Source: Takakia lepidozioides
Lineage: Eukaryota; Streptophyta; Takakiopsida; Takakiales; Takakiaceae
Assembly: GCA_030704615.1 (NCBI GenBank)
Contig: CM060732.1
Coordinates: forward strand, 68,245,053 to 68,309,052
Direction of reading: 5' to 3'
DNA: 64,000 nucleotides
The notes below the pieces were generated by a model that worked only from the letters and a program-made list of their open reading frames with translations, did not search any database and was not told the DNA's origin. The stretch's first letter is position 1. Each line of letters starts with the position of its first letter. Position numbers and translations under genes: made by a program. Of the stretch, positions 37,531 through 49,860 are shown piece after piece.

Positions 37531-38350
37531 TCAAGTTTTGTTTTCAGTTTGTTTTAGCATGCCTTATTATTTAATTCATCCCTAGGTAAGTAATATCGCT
37601 ACAATAGTCAGGTTAACCAAAAACCACAAAGCCGATTTTTGAAACATCATATTTGAGATAATTAATCCAAGATGTAATAATGTGAGAAGTTATTTTGTTT
37701 TTCAAAATGAATCTAATGTCAGCTTGGTAAGATCACTCTTTCAAATGTTAGGAGTTTTAAAACGCGCTCGTTGATCCATTTCATTTACAAAACTTATCTC
37801 AACATTGCTTTCAGTATTTTACTGAATCCTAAAAATAACTTTATTGACTGTCATATAGTGACATCTAGTTCCATCCATAATAAATTTTGTTAAATCATAA
37901 GATTATGCACATATGTTATTTTACAAAAAATATATCTTCTTTCGTTCGTGAATTCTTTCTTGAACAACCAAGGAGGACCTACTATTATTTAGGGAAGTTA
38001 CATAAAGATCAAATGAATTTTGCTTTACTACATAATGACATCCTACAAGGAAAAGCCAATAAAATCATATATTGGATTCAGATGTACATACTTGTTGAAA
38101 TGCATTAAACTTGGTCTTGAAAGAAAAGAGGTTCGAAGAGCTTTCCAATGGCTTAAGCTAGCTAATTTTCTCTAATTTTCTTAAACAAACTTGCGAACAA
38201 GCTAATCATAAGAGAAACAGCTTCTAGTCAAGTTTACTTGTTCGCTTCTTCTTTCATCTATTCCTTCCTTCTCTTTCTTTACAAAGACTGTTATTTACAA
38301 GTTATATGTTAAGCGGTCATACTCCCTCCTTTTCTAAAGCCTCTCATTTT
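37531..38350. other. AT-rich non-coding stretch
   Basis: No gene seen; high AT content and short frames only. Confidence 0.5.
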
Positions 38351-38352
38351 TT

Positions 38353-38632
38353 AATATTAGGGCCTTGAATGCACCTATGGGCCCCACCAATACGGCCCAT
38401 GGGGTGAGCTCATAAGCCCACCGCCCATTTACCAGGTCAGCCAAATTCTGAAATTTTTCTAAGTCCTTGTTCATCTGCCGCGGTGGACCTTCTAGCGGAC
38501 AGGCAGACCCTCCAGCAGACCGACGAGCGGACTTGGCACACCCTCCTCCAGACTGGGCACACACCTCCGGGACCCCTCTGCCACACGCGGCCCGCTGCAG
38601 CCACACGCGTAGGCATTCAAGACCCTAATATT
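38353..38632. mobile_element. GC-rich MITE with 20-bp inverted repeats
   Basis: The ends 38353-38372 and 38613-38632 are inverted repeats of each other with 19 of 20 matches (AATATTAGGGCCTTGAATGC). The 280-base body is GC-rich against AT-rich flanks. No clear target duplication beyond the AATATT that is part of the repeat, so the superfamily is uncertain. Confidence 0.75.
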
Positions 38633-38639
38633 GTTCAAT

Positions 38640-39270
38640 GAGAAGCTTATCTAAATAGCCCTCAATCAATGTTGTTTTCCTCAAGACAAGGTTAAATTAG
38701 CTACCAGGCTGGTTTGGTCGAACAACCATATCTAACATCGGGACCATGATACACCTCACTTAATAGCTAGGTGAAACTGCTAGCTGCATGAACATGTGAG
38801 CCTACCAACATGAATAGGTGAGTCTACTTCTAACCACAAAAAAAACTACTCGTGACTACAAAAATTAAGAAACAACTTGGGATGGGTTCATTGAGCATTG
38901 CTTAAATTATGATTGGAGTTTTGCTACTTGCATCTTTTATACAAGATAAGGTCCGCCTTTTTTATGTCGTATGGAATTGGTGGTGTACGTTTCTAGCGTG
39001 GAGCTGGACTTGCTTAATTTGTCTCATGGATGCACCTGAGTTCTTATGGTCACTAGTCTGGACACAAAATTCTTTCTCTCTGGAACTTATGGACAAGTAG
39101 TTGTAAGCATACCTAACCCTTGAATACTAGATCCGTGGCTCAGGTTGCTTTGCATACGATTTTTTTTAAATTGCTTGTTGAAAGAGATAAAACATGGGAT
39201 GTCAGTATACTCCACATATATTCTTTATTAGAATCTGATGTTTTGAAACAAATAAATATCAATTATTCTT
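38640..39270. other. Non-coding stretch
   Basis: No gene seen. Confidence 0.4.
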
Positions 39271-39280
39271 CGTGATTTCA

Positions 39281-39803
39281 ACTCCTCATAGGGCCAGTCA
39301 AACAGCCTATGCACCCAAGGAATGAAGCTGAGTCCGAGGGTGTGTGCTCATTGTCTGCCGACATTTGCACACTCCTAGTGACGGACGACTTCGATACATA
39401 CGATAGAAGGACCATACAGTCTTCATCGTCACTGGATAAGTTGTGGACGACTGTTTCCCTGGAAAGTGCACCCACTAACGAGCTATGGAGCGGCAAATCC
39501 TCAGTTTCCCTTTTCACATGTTTGGGCTTCTCCGCTTGTGAAAAGATGCCCACATCCCTCATGGCAGACTTCACATCTTGCACGCCAGACCCTCTTGTGG
39601 AAGGAGGATCAACCAAGTTCCAGCGTGGGAACTCTTTAGGCACGATTTCACCAATTGCACTGTACAGGATGGATTCAGAAGCTGGGAGCCGCCACTCTTT
39701 GCCCTTTCCGAAATCTGCATGCAGAATGACAGCACTTTCCAGAAAATTCCCATAAGCATCCTTTGTCTCCTCTTCAAAAAAAGGACGGAAATCTCCTGCC
39801 TAG
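39281..39803 (-). CDS. Orphan exon-like frame, unidentified
   Basis: After an acceptor-like GCTAGGCAG (at about 39804), a minus-strand frame runs about 170 codons to a stop near 39281. It contains DFRPFFEEETKDAYGNFLES, then AVILHADFGKGKEWRLPASE, then SAIGEIVPKEFPRWNLVDPP and SGVQDVKSAMRDVGIF, and ends in a Ser-rich tail. The first half looks like a conserved folded domain. I do not recognise it and found no upstream exon, so it may be a terminal exon of an unseen gene or a captured fragment. Confidence 0.4.
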
Positions 39804-39809
39804 CCCAGT

Positions 39810-42420
39810 GACGATGAAATATACTCGAGGCATGATTATAAAAATAAGAACTTGAAATTAAAAACGTATTTGAATTTGAGCGCCTTCATATGAAACGTTG
39901 GGTGGTTTTCCTCCCTTTGTCCTATGTCTTGCGTTGTTTTTTAGGTTTGCAGCAGAATTTAACAGTAGCTACCATTGCTTCTGGCTTTTTAAGCACCCTC
40001 TCAGTAATGTGGAATATGGATTCTATATATCTGTTCTAAATAGTTTGGTTACCATGCGCGATAGCTTTAATCAGTCTCCAAGTGTGGACTTTAAGAGGAT
40101 CTCTTCGTCATGTATGCTTCAATATGACGCTCACAAGGTTGTGTTTTTTCTTGCTTAATACATTGTCCATATATGTATATATATTATAATTTATTTGGAT
40201 ATTATTCAATTAAGTTTTATTCAAATATAGTTTGAGTAAAGAAAAATAAAATAAAATAATTGCAATCTATAACTATAAGGGTATAGGAGGGGTATCAATA
40301 ACATAAAATTGTGGATTTATAGCAGTAGGGTATCCATATTTGTTTTTCCATCTCATATGAGGGAATATGAATATTGTCCGGGTAGGTATATGGAATATTC
40401 AATATATTCAAGAAAATATTCAATAACCTGAAAAAATAAAAATAAAAAATTGGCCTTCACAGTGGATCACAATTCAACACATACAAATCCAGAGTTGAGC
40501 TCACACACATTGAGTATAAAAAAGATGCCATAAAATGCTATGCTCATATAATATAATGGACTGCCATATGACTCAAAATGCCTTTCTTTGCATGATCCCC
40601 CACCACGCCCATCATTGAAGCAGCCCCCCATGAATTCCCTAACTCCATACATACACGTACGTTTGGAGGCTCACATCGCAGCACCAATACTGGTATTAAC
40701 AGTAATCTCGTCCATCGCAATACCAGACATGTATGGTATACACCGCACTATGGAGCGAGGTGTATCCCACGCCGGTCACGTTGGACCTATATACTGCTCC
40801 GCTATAAAACTCCTCCACTACAAATAATTACTGATATTCTCTCTATATGTTAGTCTCCGGGATGTTCCCCTTGTCTCATCCCTTCACGGCCCTGAGGTTA
40901 TTTTTTCCTCTTGTATCTCCTTTTCCTATTAATATATCTCCAGGGAGATACCCCCTGTTCTTTATTTATTTTATAAAAACAATTACTGATATTAGTGTAG
41001 ATATTTTAGTGTATATGATCCAAAAGTGATTAGAAAGTTTATGATTGAGAATTCGGGCAATGGCCTGGATTTAATCTTTCAGAACTTTTTTGATGGTGGA
41101 TGCTTCATGGCCGAGGAAGGATTTAATGGATCAACTAGGGTAGCATGTGCAGTTGGCCCAAGTGTAGAGTGTCATCTAAGTCCAAGTGCAATCCCCTATG
41201 TATCAAAGTGCCTTTCTTATGTGGAGGCCCAAATGCAACCTCTAGGGTAGCCTTTGCCGTTGGCCCAAGTGTCCAATGTCATCTAAGTAAGTTTTTTCCC
41301 ACAGAGCCTACGACCAGATATGAGCCGGAGACCTTCCCCTTGATATCTCTCCCATCCAGGCTCCAACCATTGTCCAAGGAATGCCCACTTTTGCTATTTT
41401 TTGTGAATTTCCAACGACCAAAAGTACTTGGAATTCCACATCTCCCTCAACCCTGGTCTAAAAATCATGAGACCAAGCATCCAGGGCTTTCCAACGGCAC
41501 CAAGCACCCGTGTTTGGGCCCGCGGTTTGGGAGATCTCAATGACTTTACAAAACAAAACAAACCAAACGTCTAGATTCATATATTGGTGTTTGGTAGCAT
41601 TGGACTCACGCAAAGGAATGAAATAATCCAGGATGATGCATTCCATTGAGGTTGGTATCCTTCAATATAATTGACATGAAATCAAGTGGCAGGGCATTAT
41701 ATTCAACATTTACGATATCGTCCATTCTCCATGCAAGTACTTCCTGGCTAGGAGACTTCATTCATTCATGGGCGGATGATTACAGTGATCACATCAATGG
41801 GGATGAGGTAAGAGTTTTCAACATTCGTCCAATGGTCATGGTTCAGAATGGATGAAATAGTGGCCAGAAAAGGTGGGGGTGGGTGGGCATGGCTGCTACT
41901 GGCGGGAATGTGCATCTTGGCTGCGAGAGCACAATCTGCCACTCTATATATTGTACTCGCTCATCTCCCACTGCACTCGATCCAGTTTGCAAAAGATTAT
42001 GATCCTTTTCTGGGAGAGCTAGCCATCACGGTTCTTGTAACTAGTAGACTGGGGAGGAGAGGCGGTGTTGGGTGCCCAGAGTGAGAGTGAGAGAGAGACT
42101 GAGTTGGATCCCTTCCATACAACATTTCCATTCCAAGAAAAAAATTACGACTGATATGCATCCTTTCTGGAGTACTGTGTGTCTGTGAGATTCGTCTGAA
42201 GAGAGAGTATAGAGAGCTTGGGAATTAGTGCAAGCTTATCTGCTTCAGGAATCGGTGGCGGCAATGCGGGCCGACCCCTGCTAAGAAGTGATTGTCGACG
42301 ATTCCTGAGCTGTGGAAGCCAGTTTCCAGCCCCACCTAATTTTTGGGTCTGGTCGGGCTGCATGTCCTTTTTGACCTGATCATCTAGAAGTCGTATCAGC
42401 CTTAAGGCAACGCCAACAGG
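39810..42420. other. Non-coding stretch with small repeats
   Basis: No gene supported. Two direct copies of about 42 bases (GTTGGCCCAAGTGT, TGTCATCTAAG) lie at 41137-41179 and 41247-41288. A motif CCAGGG...CCCCTGTTC at about 40940-40960 is shared with 24400-24420 and may be the 3' tail of a dispersed retroelement. Confidence 0.4.
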
Positions 42421-42428
42421 GTCCCGCG

Positions 42429-45400
42429 ATGGTGGACTTCAAGATGGTTTTGGGGACTTTGGGTAACAATTTCAATTCCCTAAGTTCCAGTACATAGTAT
42501 TATCGCTTTCCAAGTCATAGTGAGAAAACTTAAATTTCTGTCGACGTCATGCAATCATCCCAGTGCGAAGGACACTTATATGGATCTAGTTGATATACAA
42601 CTGTAACTACTATTCAGAAGGTTGCTTCAGGAGTGGAGCGAATTATACCTGAACTTGTTCTAGAAGTCGATGAGGCAACTTATGTACTGGAATTTTCTCA
42701 ATTACTTTGAAGCGAAATGCTCAATATTAGTTCCTGATCTTGCTGTATATTTTAATTGCTCAGTACAGATAGTTGGGTTGAAAATACCGGACCTAAGTGA
42801 ATGAGTTTGTAGGCTCTAGGAATGAGTCTATAGTTGTGTGCAGTCATAACCCGTAGATTTCACAAAGTGGAGACTGTTGAACCAGTGATTAAATACAACT
42901 GAAGTTTCATATCTTTCTAATAAGAACTAAACCTTGAGATGGAGCTTGAGATGGAACGGCCAGTACAGCTCCTTCCTAGCTCCTTAAGAACTTGTGGGAA
43001 TCTCTGCGCACAGCACATGAATTACATTCTAGTACGACAGCGAAAGTCTATAACAGGTAGTTTATTAGACAAATTTAAAATCATAGATCAATTGATCCTA
43101 ACCAAACTTTGGAGTAAATTATGTCCATGTTTTGAATCTTGGTCTATCTGTGTTAGCGCGTCCAACGCAGCTCAGGGCTCATTTGCTTCAAACATTTAAT
43201 TATTTACGGTCCATGAAGTGGGCTCTCGGGCTCTGCAGTGTCAGAAGTTGATAAGTTAAGCTCATGAAAGTGATGCTAGTCCACATTCTCGCTACTCACG
43301 ATCAAGGTTCCCGTGTTTTGTGTTGGATCCCTCTATTATCTAAGCTTTACTTATCTTGATTCTTGATTTGGTTTTAAAATGTTTGAGGATTCTAGCAATC
43401 TAATTTGAACACCTTCGTTGTCCCCTTTCTGGAACTCGTAGATGTATGATTCGAGTCGGGAATATTATACTTGTCATGTCTGACATGATCTTTGCACATG
43501 TGATTGTGATGTGCGCAGGTAACGTCATTTCAATTTGCTTGTACCTGTCCCCTGTGTGAGTAACCTTCGCTTCTCAAGGAATTTGTCAGTCAGTCTTTCT
43601 TGGGCCCTCTTCCTGGTTTCCAACCACCTCTTTCCGATCTCACGAAAGTGTATGTACCTGAACCGCCCGGCCACTTCCACTTCGGGAGCAACCTGATCGG
43701 TGCACATATAGTCTACAATGGCGAATTTCAGGTCCATGGTAAATTCATGTTGATGAGCGGCCGCTCATAATACAAATCTAGGCTGAGAATATTGCGTGGG
43801 GGCTCTTTGGATAATTATAAGCTGGAACTCATGAGAATGTAGGTGATTAAACCTCATCTCCAGGAGCTCTAGTAACTTGTATGATAAATTGTGTTGTTGG
43901 TGGCAGGCCCACCTTCTGGGACATTCACAAGAAGAAGTCAGTGCAGGACTATTCGGACATCCCCTATATTTGCACGCTTATGAATAGTCTGCTATGGGCG
44001 GCCTATGGCCTCCCAATTGTCAGATTCCAACTGCTGTTGATCACCATTAACGGAGCTGGCTGTATTATCGAGCTCACATACCTCGCCCTGTACATATTTT
44101 ATGCCCCCAAGAAAATGAAGGTATCCCATTTTGCTCATGAAATTGATTCTGTTTCTCGTGTTCGTCCATTCCCTTCTTTTTGGAAAGACCCATCAAGGCC
44201 ACCCGAAGCTATAGTTAGGAGGTCGGTTCTTACACATATACCATAAGCTGCCAAATTCGATGCATAATTTGCCTGCTCATGGTCTGTTATTGCCGCAGGT
44301 GAAGGTGCTGAGGCTTCTGGTACTTTTGCTGGTATCATTCACAATTATGATGGTGATGGTCTTGAATTTGGCGCATGACAAACACCTACGGAAGTTGGTA
44401 ATTGGCTCTGTGTGTGCCGTGTTTAATGTGGCAATGTGCGCCTCTCCATTGACTGTTATGGTATGTTCCAGCACTTATACGCAGATGGAATTCATTTACT
44501 TCGTGTGTGATCACATTCACATTTTTGTTCATTTTAGGATTCGGAGCTTGTAAGAGGAAAAACTCCGTGCTAACTTTAGTTGCAGATGACATCTTAATGG
44601 TTCATTTAATCTTTCTCAACATCTCGATCACTGTTAGGACTCCCTCTTCTCTCTCACTACAGGGCCTGGTGATTCGGACAAGGAGTGTGGAGTACATGCC
44701 GTTCTGGCTCTCATTTTTCAACTTCCTCAACTCCCTCGTGTGGTTAAGTTTCGCATTTGTGGGTGGCATCGACATTTTCATTGCGGTGCGTGTCAACTAG
44801 TTAATTCCCATTCAAGCAGTTTTCTAGCTAGGTCATGTTTCTGAAGTGCTCAAGAGCGAGAGAGGTTGAGCTCTAGGGAAGGGTTCTCATGGAGAGAGGC
44901 CCTTACCTTGACGAACAAGTTCAGAGAGGGGCGTTTATGGACCATAAAACTTTCACAATCAGTCTTGAGCACTGAACTCTCTGAACCCCTCTTACTGCAG
45001 CTGTGAGCCCTAGGTACGAGACTGGGCAAGGAAGACATCAACCTTGTAGGGGCCACAAACTCATGACCATCATGGAAGGAAACAGGGAAGAAGCAGCCCG
45101 CAAGTGCTTGTCAAGAAGGAGAGGAAAAATACATACAGAACACGTAGAAAATTCCCCAATTCCTAACATGTCACGGCTATCTGGCAAAAGCATCTTTGGT
45201 TCACCAAACATACATACAGAACACGTAGAAAATTCCCCAATTCCTAACATGTGGCTTACTGAGACTTTGCAGATTCCAAATGGCCTTGGAGTTTCATTGA
45301 GTATTGCACAGTTGGACTTGTATACATTCTACAAGAATGCACCACCAGCTGGAGAAACTACCAAAACAGACCAGAAGGGCGCAGCCATTCATCGAGTGTC

Positions 45401-45530
45401 ACACACAGTCTATGTCGGCCAAGTAGAGAAAAATAGTGAAGGAACCCCAGCTCCTCCGAAACAATCAGATCTTCCGGCGACAATGGCCCCTGCTTCTCTT
45501 CCAAAACATGCTTGTGATCTCGAGTGCTAA
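42429..45530 (+). CDS. SWEET sugar transporter
   Basis: SWEETs are seven-helix uniporters that move sugars down a gradient across plasma membrane or tonoplast. Six exons in phase: 42429-42462, 43519-43555, 43907-44120, 44299-44460, 44663-44785, 45273-45530, giving 275 aa. The split MVDFKMVLGTLG / NVISICLYLSPV / PTFWDIHKKKS, with tiny first exons, is the usual SWEET gene structure. Repeat 1 has the SP-x-TFW motif, PYICTLMNSLLWAAYGLP and TINGAG; the linker helix is exon 4; repeat 2 has ASPLTVM, RTRSVEYMPFWLS, FLNSLVW and IPNGLG. The common KTKSVEYMPF reads RTRSVEYMPF here. The C-terminal tail is 60-odd polar residues with no membrane segment. Substrate cannot be told from sequence. Confidence 0.9.
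45132..45252. repeat. Two 40-base direct repeats in SWEET intron 5
   Basis: A segment of about 40 bases (CATACAGAACACGTAG... ending CCTAACATGT) occurs at 45133-45172 and again at 45212-45251, essentially identical. The copies create a repeated peptide in a chance frame; both are intronic in the model. Confidence 0.85.
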
Positions 45531-45768
45531 CGGGCAGTTACAAATAGAGCCTTGGCAGTTTTGAAGAGAGGATGCTAGCAGCATCAAATAGCTCTCTTTG
45601 CATGCCTTAGGTAAAAGCAATAACTTTATACGCTTCTTTTCATCAGCCTTCATTAAACCCTTGTTTGCTTGAATAAGAGACTTGTACACATAGAACAACA
45701 GATAGAGGGAGGCTGAGGATAGATAGCTGGTTCCAGTTTCTCAGTACAATGGCGCTGCAAAGAAGTGC

Positions 45769-46939
45769 AACGTGACCAGTGTTGTGCGCGTATATTGATT
45801 TCAATATACCCTTAGGGTATAAGTAAATTATTTTTGTCAAATCATTTACCCTCCGGGTATGGATAAATTGAAATCTCAAAAAATTATTTACCCTCCGGGG
45901 CCGTTCTGAATTATGGCCATCTGCCTATGGGTAAATTAACTTTTCAGATTTCTATATAACCCTGGGTATGGATATATATGCCAAAATATACCCCCAGGGT
46001 ATGAATAGTTTGGGGGTATGGATAGTTATTTCAATTAATATATAATTAATATATTTTTAAAGAATATATGATTTTTTTTGTTTTTTTCTTCAATATGTAC
46101 GAAACACAAAAAATACAATCTATGGTAAAAGAGAAAATTGATAAGATATTGCATAATATTTTGGTGTTAACTTCCAATGCAAGATGGAGGACTCCTGGGA
46201 GGTTCGAGATTCAAAAAAAGGCAGCCTACGAGCATCTAAGGGTTTAATTTTTTCCCTTCAATAATTTTTAATAAAGTTCTCAAGGGCTACCTCACCTTTC
46301 CAAAAACAAAAGGAGAAAAAAAAAAAGGCACATCGGCCGGTAGCCAGTGACCTCTGGTGGTTTGGGGTTCGAACCTGCCCCCTGTGTGGGATTATTCATG
46401 ACGGTATGTCTAGGCGTTGATCGTCCTGTAGGTCTCATGGCCCATAAATGAAAGGGGGTTAATTTTTCCCCTCCTAGGGGCCTGAATTGTGGGCTGTCAT
46501 GTTTCCTTTTATATATATATATGCGAGATCTGAAGAGGTATTGTTTGGATTATATGACATTTTAGGAATGATATATATGTAGCATTTGTTTTAGCTGTGA
46601 TTGGAGCTTTCTCATAGCTCAATGCTCCCTAACAACACAACAAAAAGAGAAAAGACCTAGCACATAAAGGCTGTGAAGGCACATAAAGGCCCTTATATAC
46701 CCTGATTAGATGTACCCTTCATTTTAGCATATACCCTTCAGAAAAGTAGGGTATATTGAGCGTCTTGATGCAGGGTAAATATAAGGATAAGGGTATATCA
46801 TAAAAATATACCCTGATATAAGGGTATACATCCGGGTACCTAAACTTGCCACACCAGGGTATATATATATCAATATACCCTGATATACCCGCCGGGTATA
46901 TCAGGGTAATTCATATACCCGCCCAACACTGAACGTGAC
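45769..46939. mobile_element. hAT-like non-autonomous transposon (1155 bp)
   Basis: The element spans 45777-46931 between 8-base target duplications AACGTGAC (45769-45776 and 46932-46939). Its ends are 19-base inverted repeats with 17 matches, starting CAGTGTTG. Eight-base duplications and CAGTG ends define hAT elements. There is no transposase frame. Both subterminal parts (to about 46030 and from about 46700) are dense in TATACCC/GGGTATA motifs in both directions, as expected of transposase-binding repeats. SINE-like sequence lies inside (46170-46510). Confidence 0.85.
46322..46510 (+). mobile_element. tRNA-derived SINE nested in hAT element
   Basis: After an A-rich run, an A-box-like TAGCCAGTGACC (about 46340) is followed some 20 bases on by a B-box GGTTCGAACCT (46368). 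A further unit just upstream (46175-46320) has a B-box-like GGTTCGAGATTC, so two SINE bodies may be joined. Ends are approximate. Confidence 0.5.
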
Positions 46940-47689
46940 CTCCTGATCTTACGTCTGCACAGAACCAGACTTCCGTGGACAGCTTCTCAAAAAGCCAATA
47001 AATTGAGGTGTTCACTAGGAACATATGTAAAAGAAGCTCAGTGTAGGTAATGTGCATGAGCACTATCAAAACAAGCAGAGATGAAGGGAGGCTAAAATTA
47101 TCTTTGACAACCTCCCTGCTCTAGTCTCTGTCGGACATTGTAATTTAAATCAGCATCGCTCATGAGTGCACTGCTCATGTAAGTCCAAAATAAGTTGCTA
47201 TGTCATAGTATTGCTTCTGTAAGCACTGTTGGTGATGCTTAGGGCAAGTGCAGAGTAAACTGATCAGTCCTAAGAGATAATGCATTCCAAAGACTTTTGC
47301 TACCTGCCAAGATAAAACAAGCTGTAAACCGCGAGAGGCTATGTCCATTGGAGCAAAAGAGAGGGGAGGTTAAATGAGAGGGGATGCTATTTGTGTTGAA
47401 AAAAAAATGGGAATACGATTGACATAGTACGAAATTAGCTTACGCTTGTAAAAGCTTTTAGATTAATAAGAATTTTGGCATGTTGTCAAAAAAAAATAGA
47501 TTTAAGATTTTCTTAGGCCAATCGCAGTCTTCACACAGTGTAACTTATCATTTAGACCAATGACGGTCTTGACATGGTGTAAAATTAGTACATCACATGT
47601 AGCTTAGAACAATCACACTCTTGACACGGTGTAAGGTTAGTTGACCATATTTTCTCCATTAACTTCAACATGATGCAAAGTATTTGGCT
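46940..47689. other. Intergenic with a three-copy short repeat
   Basis: No gene seen. A block (CCAATCGCAGTCTTCACACAG or variants, then GTGTAA) occurs three times at about 47518, 47557 and 47609, spaced roughly 40-50 bases. Confidence 0.6.
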
Positions 47690-47693
47690 TTAA

Positions 47694-48964
47694 TCCTTAA
47701 ACGCTGAGAGCTCTTTTGGTCCTTTTGGGAAAAAGTTGGGCTCACCCTGACACTAATGTTAATTTCTCCGTACCCCGTTCATCCACAGGGATGAACCGTT
47801 GGAACTCATCCCTACCTACTAGATGCAGAGGCACCCCAAATCTTGGCAGATTCCACCATTCCGTTTGGGATATTATAACAAATGAAAATGGTGCATTTTG
47901 TGGTAAATATTAAAAAAAGACCTCAAATTCACCTTTGACCAAGCCCTAGGCCAATGCTACAAAAAATTTCTGGGTGAATGTCAGCCATATTCCATTGCAA
48001 TGGCATATCCCAGACCCTCTGTCCAAATTTTAGGTGAAACCGCAAAGATTCATTGGTGGGGGGTGCTTTGTATGTGAATGTAATGGGGCTCAAAATTGTT
48101 AATTTCAAAAAAAAAACAGATGGTAGAGGTCCCATGGTGACCTCAAATTTTGAGCCAAATTGGATTTCCAAATGTCAGTGTGTGCATTGCCAACAATCAG
48201 ACTACACTGCCCAAAAATTACAAAAATTGGAGCAAACTTGGAGTAATTTGTGATTTTGCTGGCCAACTTCAAGTCAAGCAAAGGGTTGCCGGATTTGCCA
48301 CTGAATCCGGCAGGAGCCAGAACCGGTGAGAGGCACCACAAACCCCGCCTGTCGCCGCATACATGTGCCTGCCATGTCGGAGGTCAACGCGCGTGTGCCC
48401 CCCCCATCCACCCAAAAATCTCCACCCCCCAAATATCGTGAGGGCATAAAACTAAGGGCCGTTTTACACTAGGCCAAGACCAAGTGAGAATGGAGCATTC
48501 CCATTGGCGGAGGCCTGAAAATTGGGCCCAACCGCTTTCCACTATGGCCCGAGCCCAAGAAAATGGAAGTGGGTCATTTGCCTACATGGCACCTACATGG
48601 CACAAGCTTTGACGCCAACTTGTTGGGCCGGACCAAGAAAATGGAACCCTCCTATAATCAAGACCCAACTCTGAACTCTTGGGCCCAAGAAGTTTGGTAT
48701 TAAAATAGACTATTTTTGTGCGATCATGACTGTTTGATCATGACCGTTGAAGTTGGCCCAAGACCGGCCCAAGAGTGGTAGAAATTGGGCCCAACATTTC
48801 TTGGGCTTGGGCCCTAGTGTAAAGCGGCGCTCTAAAGTCCAGCGTGTAGAGGACTTGCTACATTTTTTCAGTCAGACTTCACCTTCATCTGGCTTGATCC
48901 ACCGCCGCTACAACTAGATGAAAAAACGAGGTGATCCGTTTTCGGTCACCTCGTCGTTTAGGGG
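47694..48964. mobile_element. piggyBac-like non-autonomous element (1271 bp)
   Basis: Flanked by TTAA (47690-47693 and 48965-48968). The ends are inverted: TCCTTAAACG on the left and CGTTTAGGGG on the right, with 8 of 10 matches. A subterminal hairpin (CGAGGTGA 48927-48934; TCACCTCG 48945-48952) stands near the right end. No transposase frame is present. A smaller MITE sits inside. Confidence 0.65.
48456..48832. mobile_element. Harbinger/Tourist-like MITE (377 bp), nested
   Basis: Ends are inverted repeats (GGGCCGTTTTACACTAGG at left; its imperfect complement at right, CCTAGTGTAAAGCGGCGCTC). They are flanked by a 3-base TAA (48453-48455 and 48833-48835), the target duplication of PIF/Harbinger elements. 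It lies wholly within the TTAA element. Confidence 0.75.
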
Positions 48965-48968
48965 TTAA

Positions 48969-49540
48969 GGGACAGAGCCAACAGAACCAACAAAACGCAA
49001 TACGCGGGTTAGGGTGGACCAGTCGCTTAAGTTAGGATTGCTTACTATGAGCCTTACTATGAGCGGGCAGCTCATGTGCCACATCAACAGTGAGCCTTGC
49101 AACTCCTTTTACGACTCCAAGGCAATGTTTTCTTTTTTAGATTTGGAAAATATCAGGAGTGGCTACTGAGTTTTGCAAGAAATAGGAATATTTTCTGTTC
49201 ATCCACTGAAATTTGGATAGAATCATCCTCCTCTGTACTTTCATCCATATATATCATCCAAATTCATCCATTATTTATATTTTATTTGGAGAAGTTTGGC
49301 GATTTCATCCATGAGAAAATGGGGAATTTAGGACAGAATATTCCATGTTATTTTTTGAGGTCGAAATATTGCGAAAATTCGCCAGAAATAAAAACACTTG
49401 CTCCATGGCACTTAGGACTCCAGTGTCGCCACTGACAGCTTTTACGATAGGCAGTCACAAATGGCTGAATTGTCTACAAATGTAACACATAGTTCCAGTC
49501 TGTGACATGAGGGGGTACATAGGCCCTTACAAATAAATAT
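48969..49540. other. Non-coding stretch
   Basis: No gene seen. Confidence 0.4.
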
Positions 49541-49860
49541 CAGCATGGCAACCAGGGTCGTTGAGGGCGTCCCCTAGGAGATGATAAAAACAGTTGTTCC
49601 AAGCCATAATGGTTTTGGGGGAGTTGGGTGAGAACGTTTGGGGTACTTGTAGGGATGCCGCATATTTGTTTTCTGAGGCGAATAAGTGCTTTGTCTAGGC
49701 CATGTCTTGGGATGGAGTAGGGGGCCATGTGTAACTGGTATTCAACTAGGGGTTTAAGGACTGTTTGAGGAATATGTGGGTTTTGTCAGATAGAGGCTAG
49801 GGATGTTAATAGTGCTTGACTTTTGAGGATGCAGCTTAGTGTGGGAAGCTCCTCGCAGGT
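49541..49860 (-). mobile_element. Possible LINE C-terminal fragment
   Basis: A minus-strand frame with one stop reads KALIRLRKQICGIPTSTPNV then LTQLPQNHYGLEQL. I recall similar text (RKQIWxLPxxxPNxLTQLP...FG) from the thumb/C-terminal part of plant LINE polyproteins. It is short and degenerate. Confidence 0.4.

Noticed and set aside
43525-43737. Minus-strand 70-codon frame over SWEET exon 2
   Set aside because: The opposite strand carries the SWEET exon with correct splice sites; this frame has no family match.
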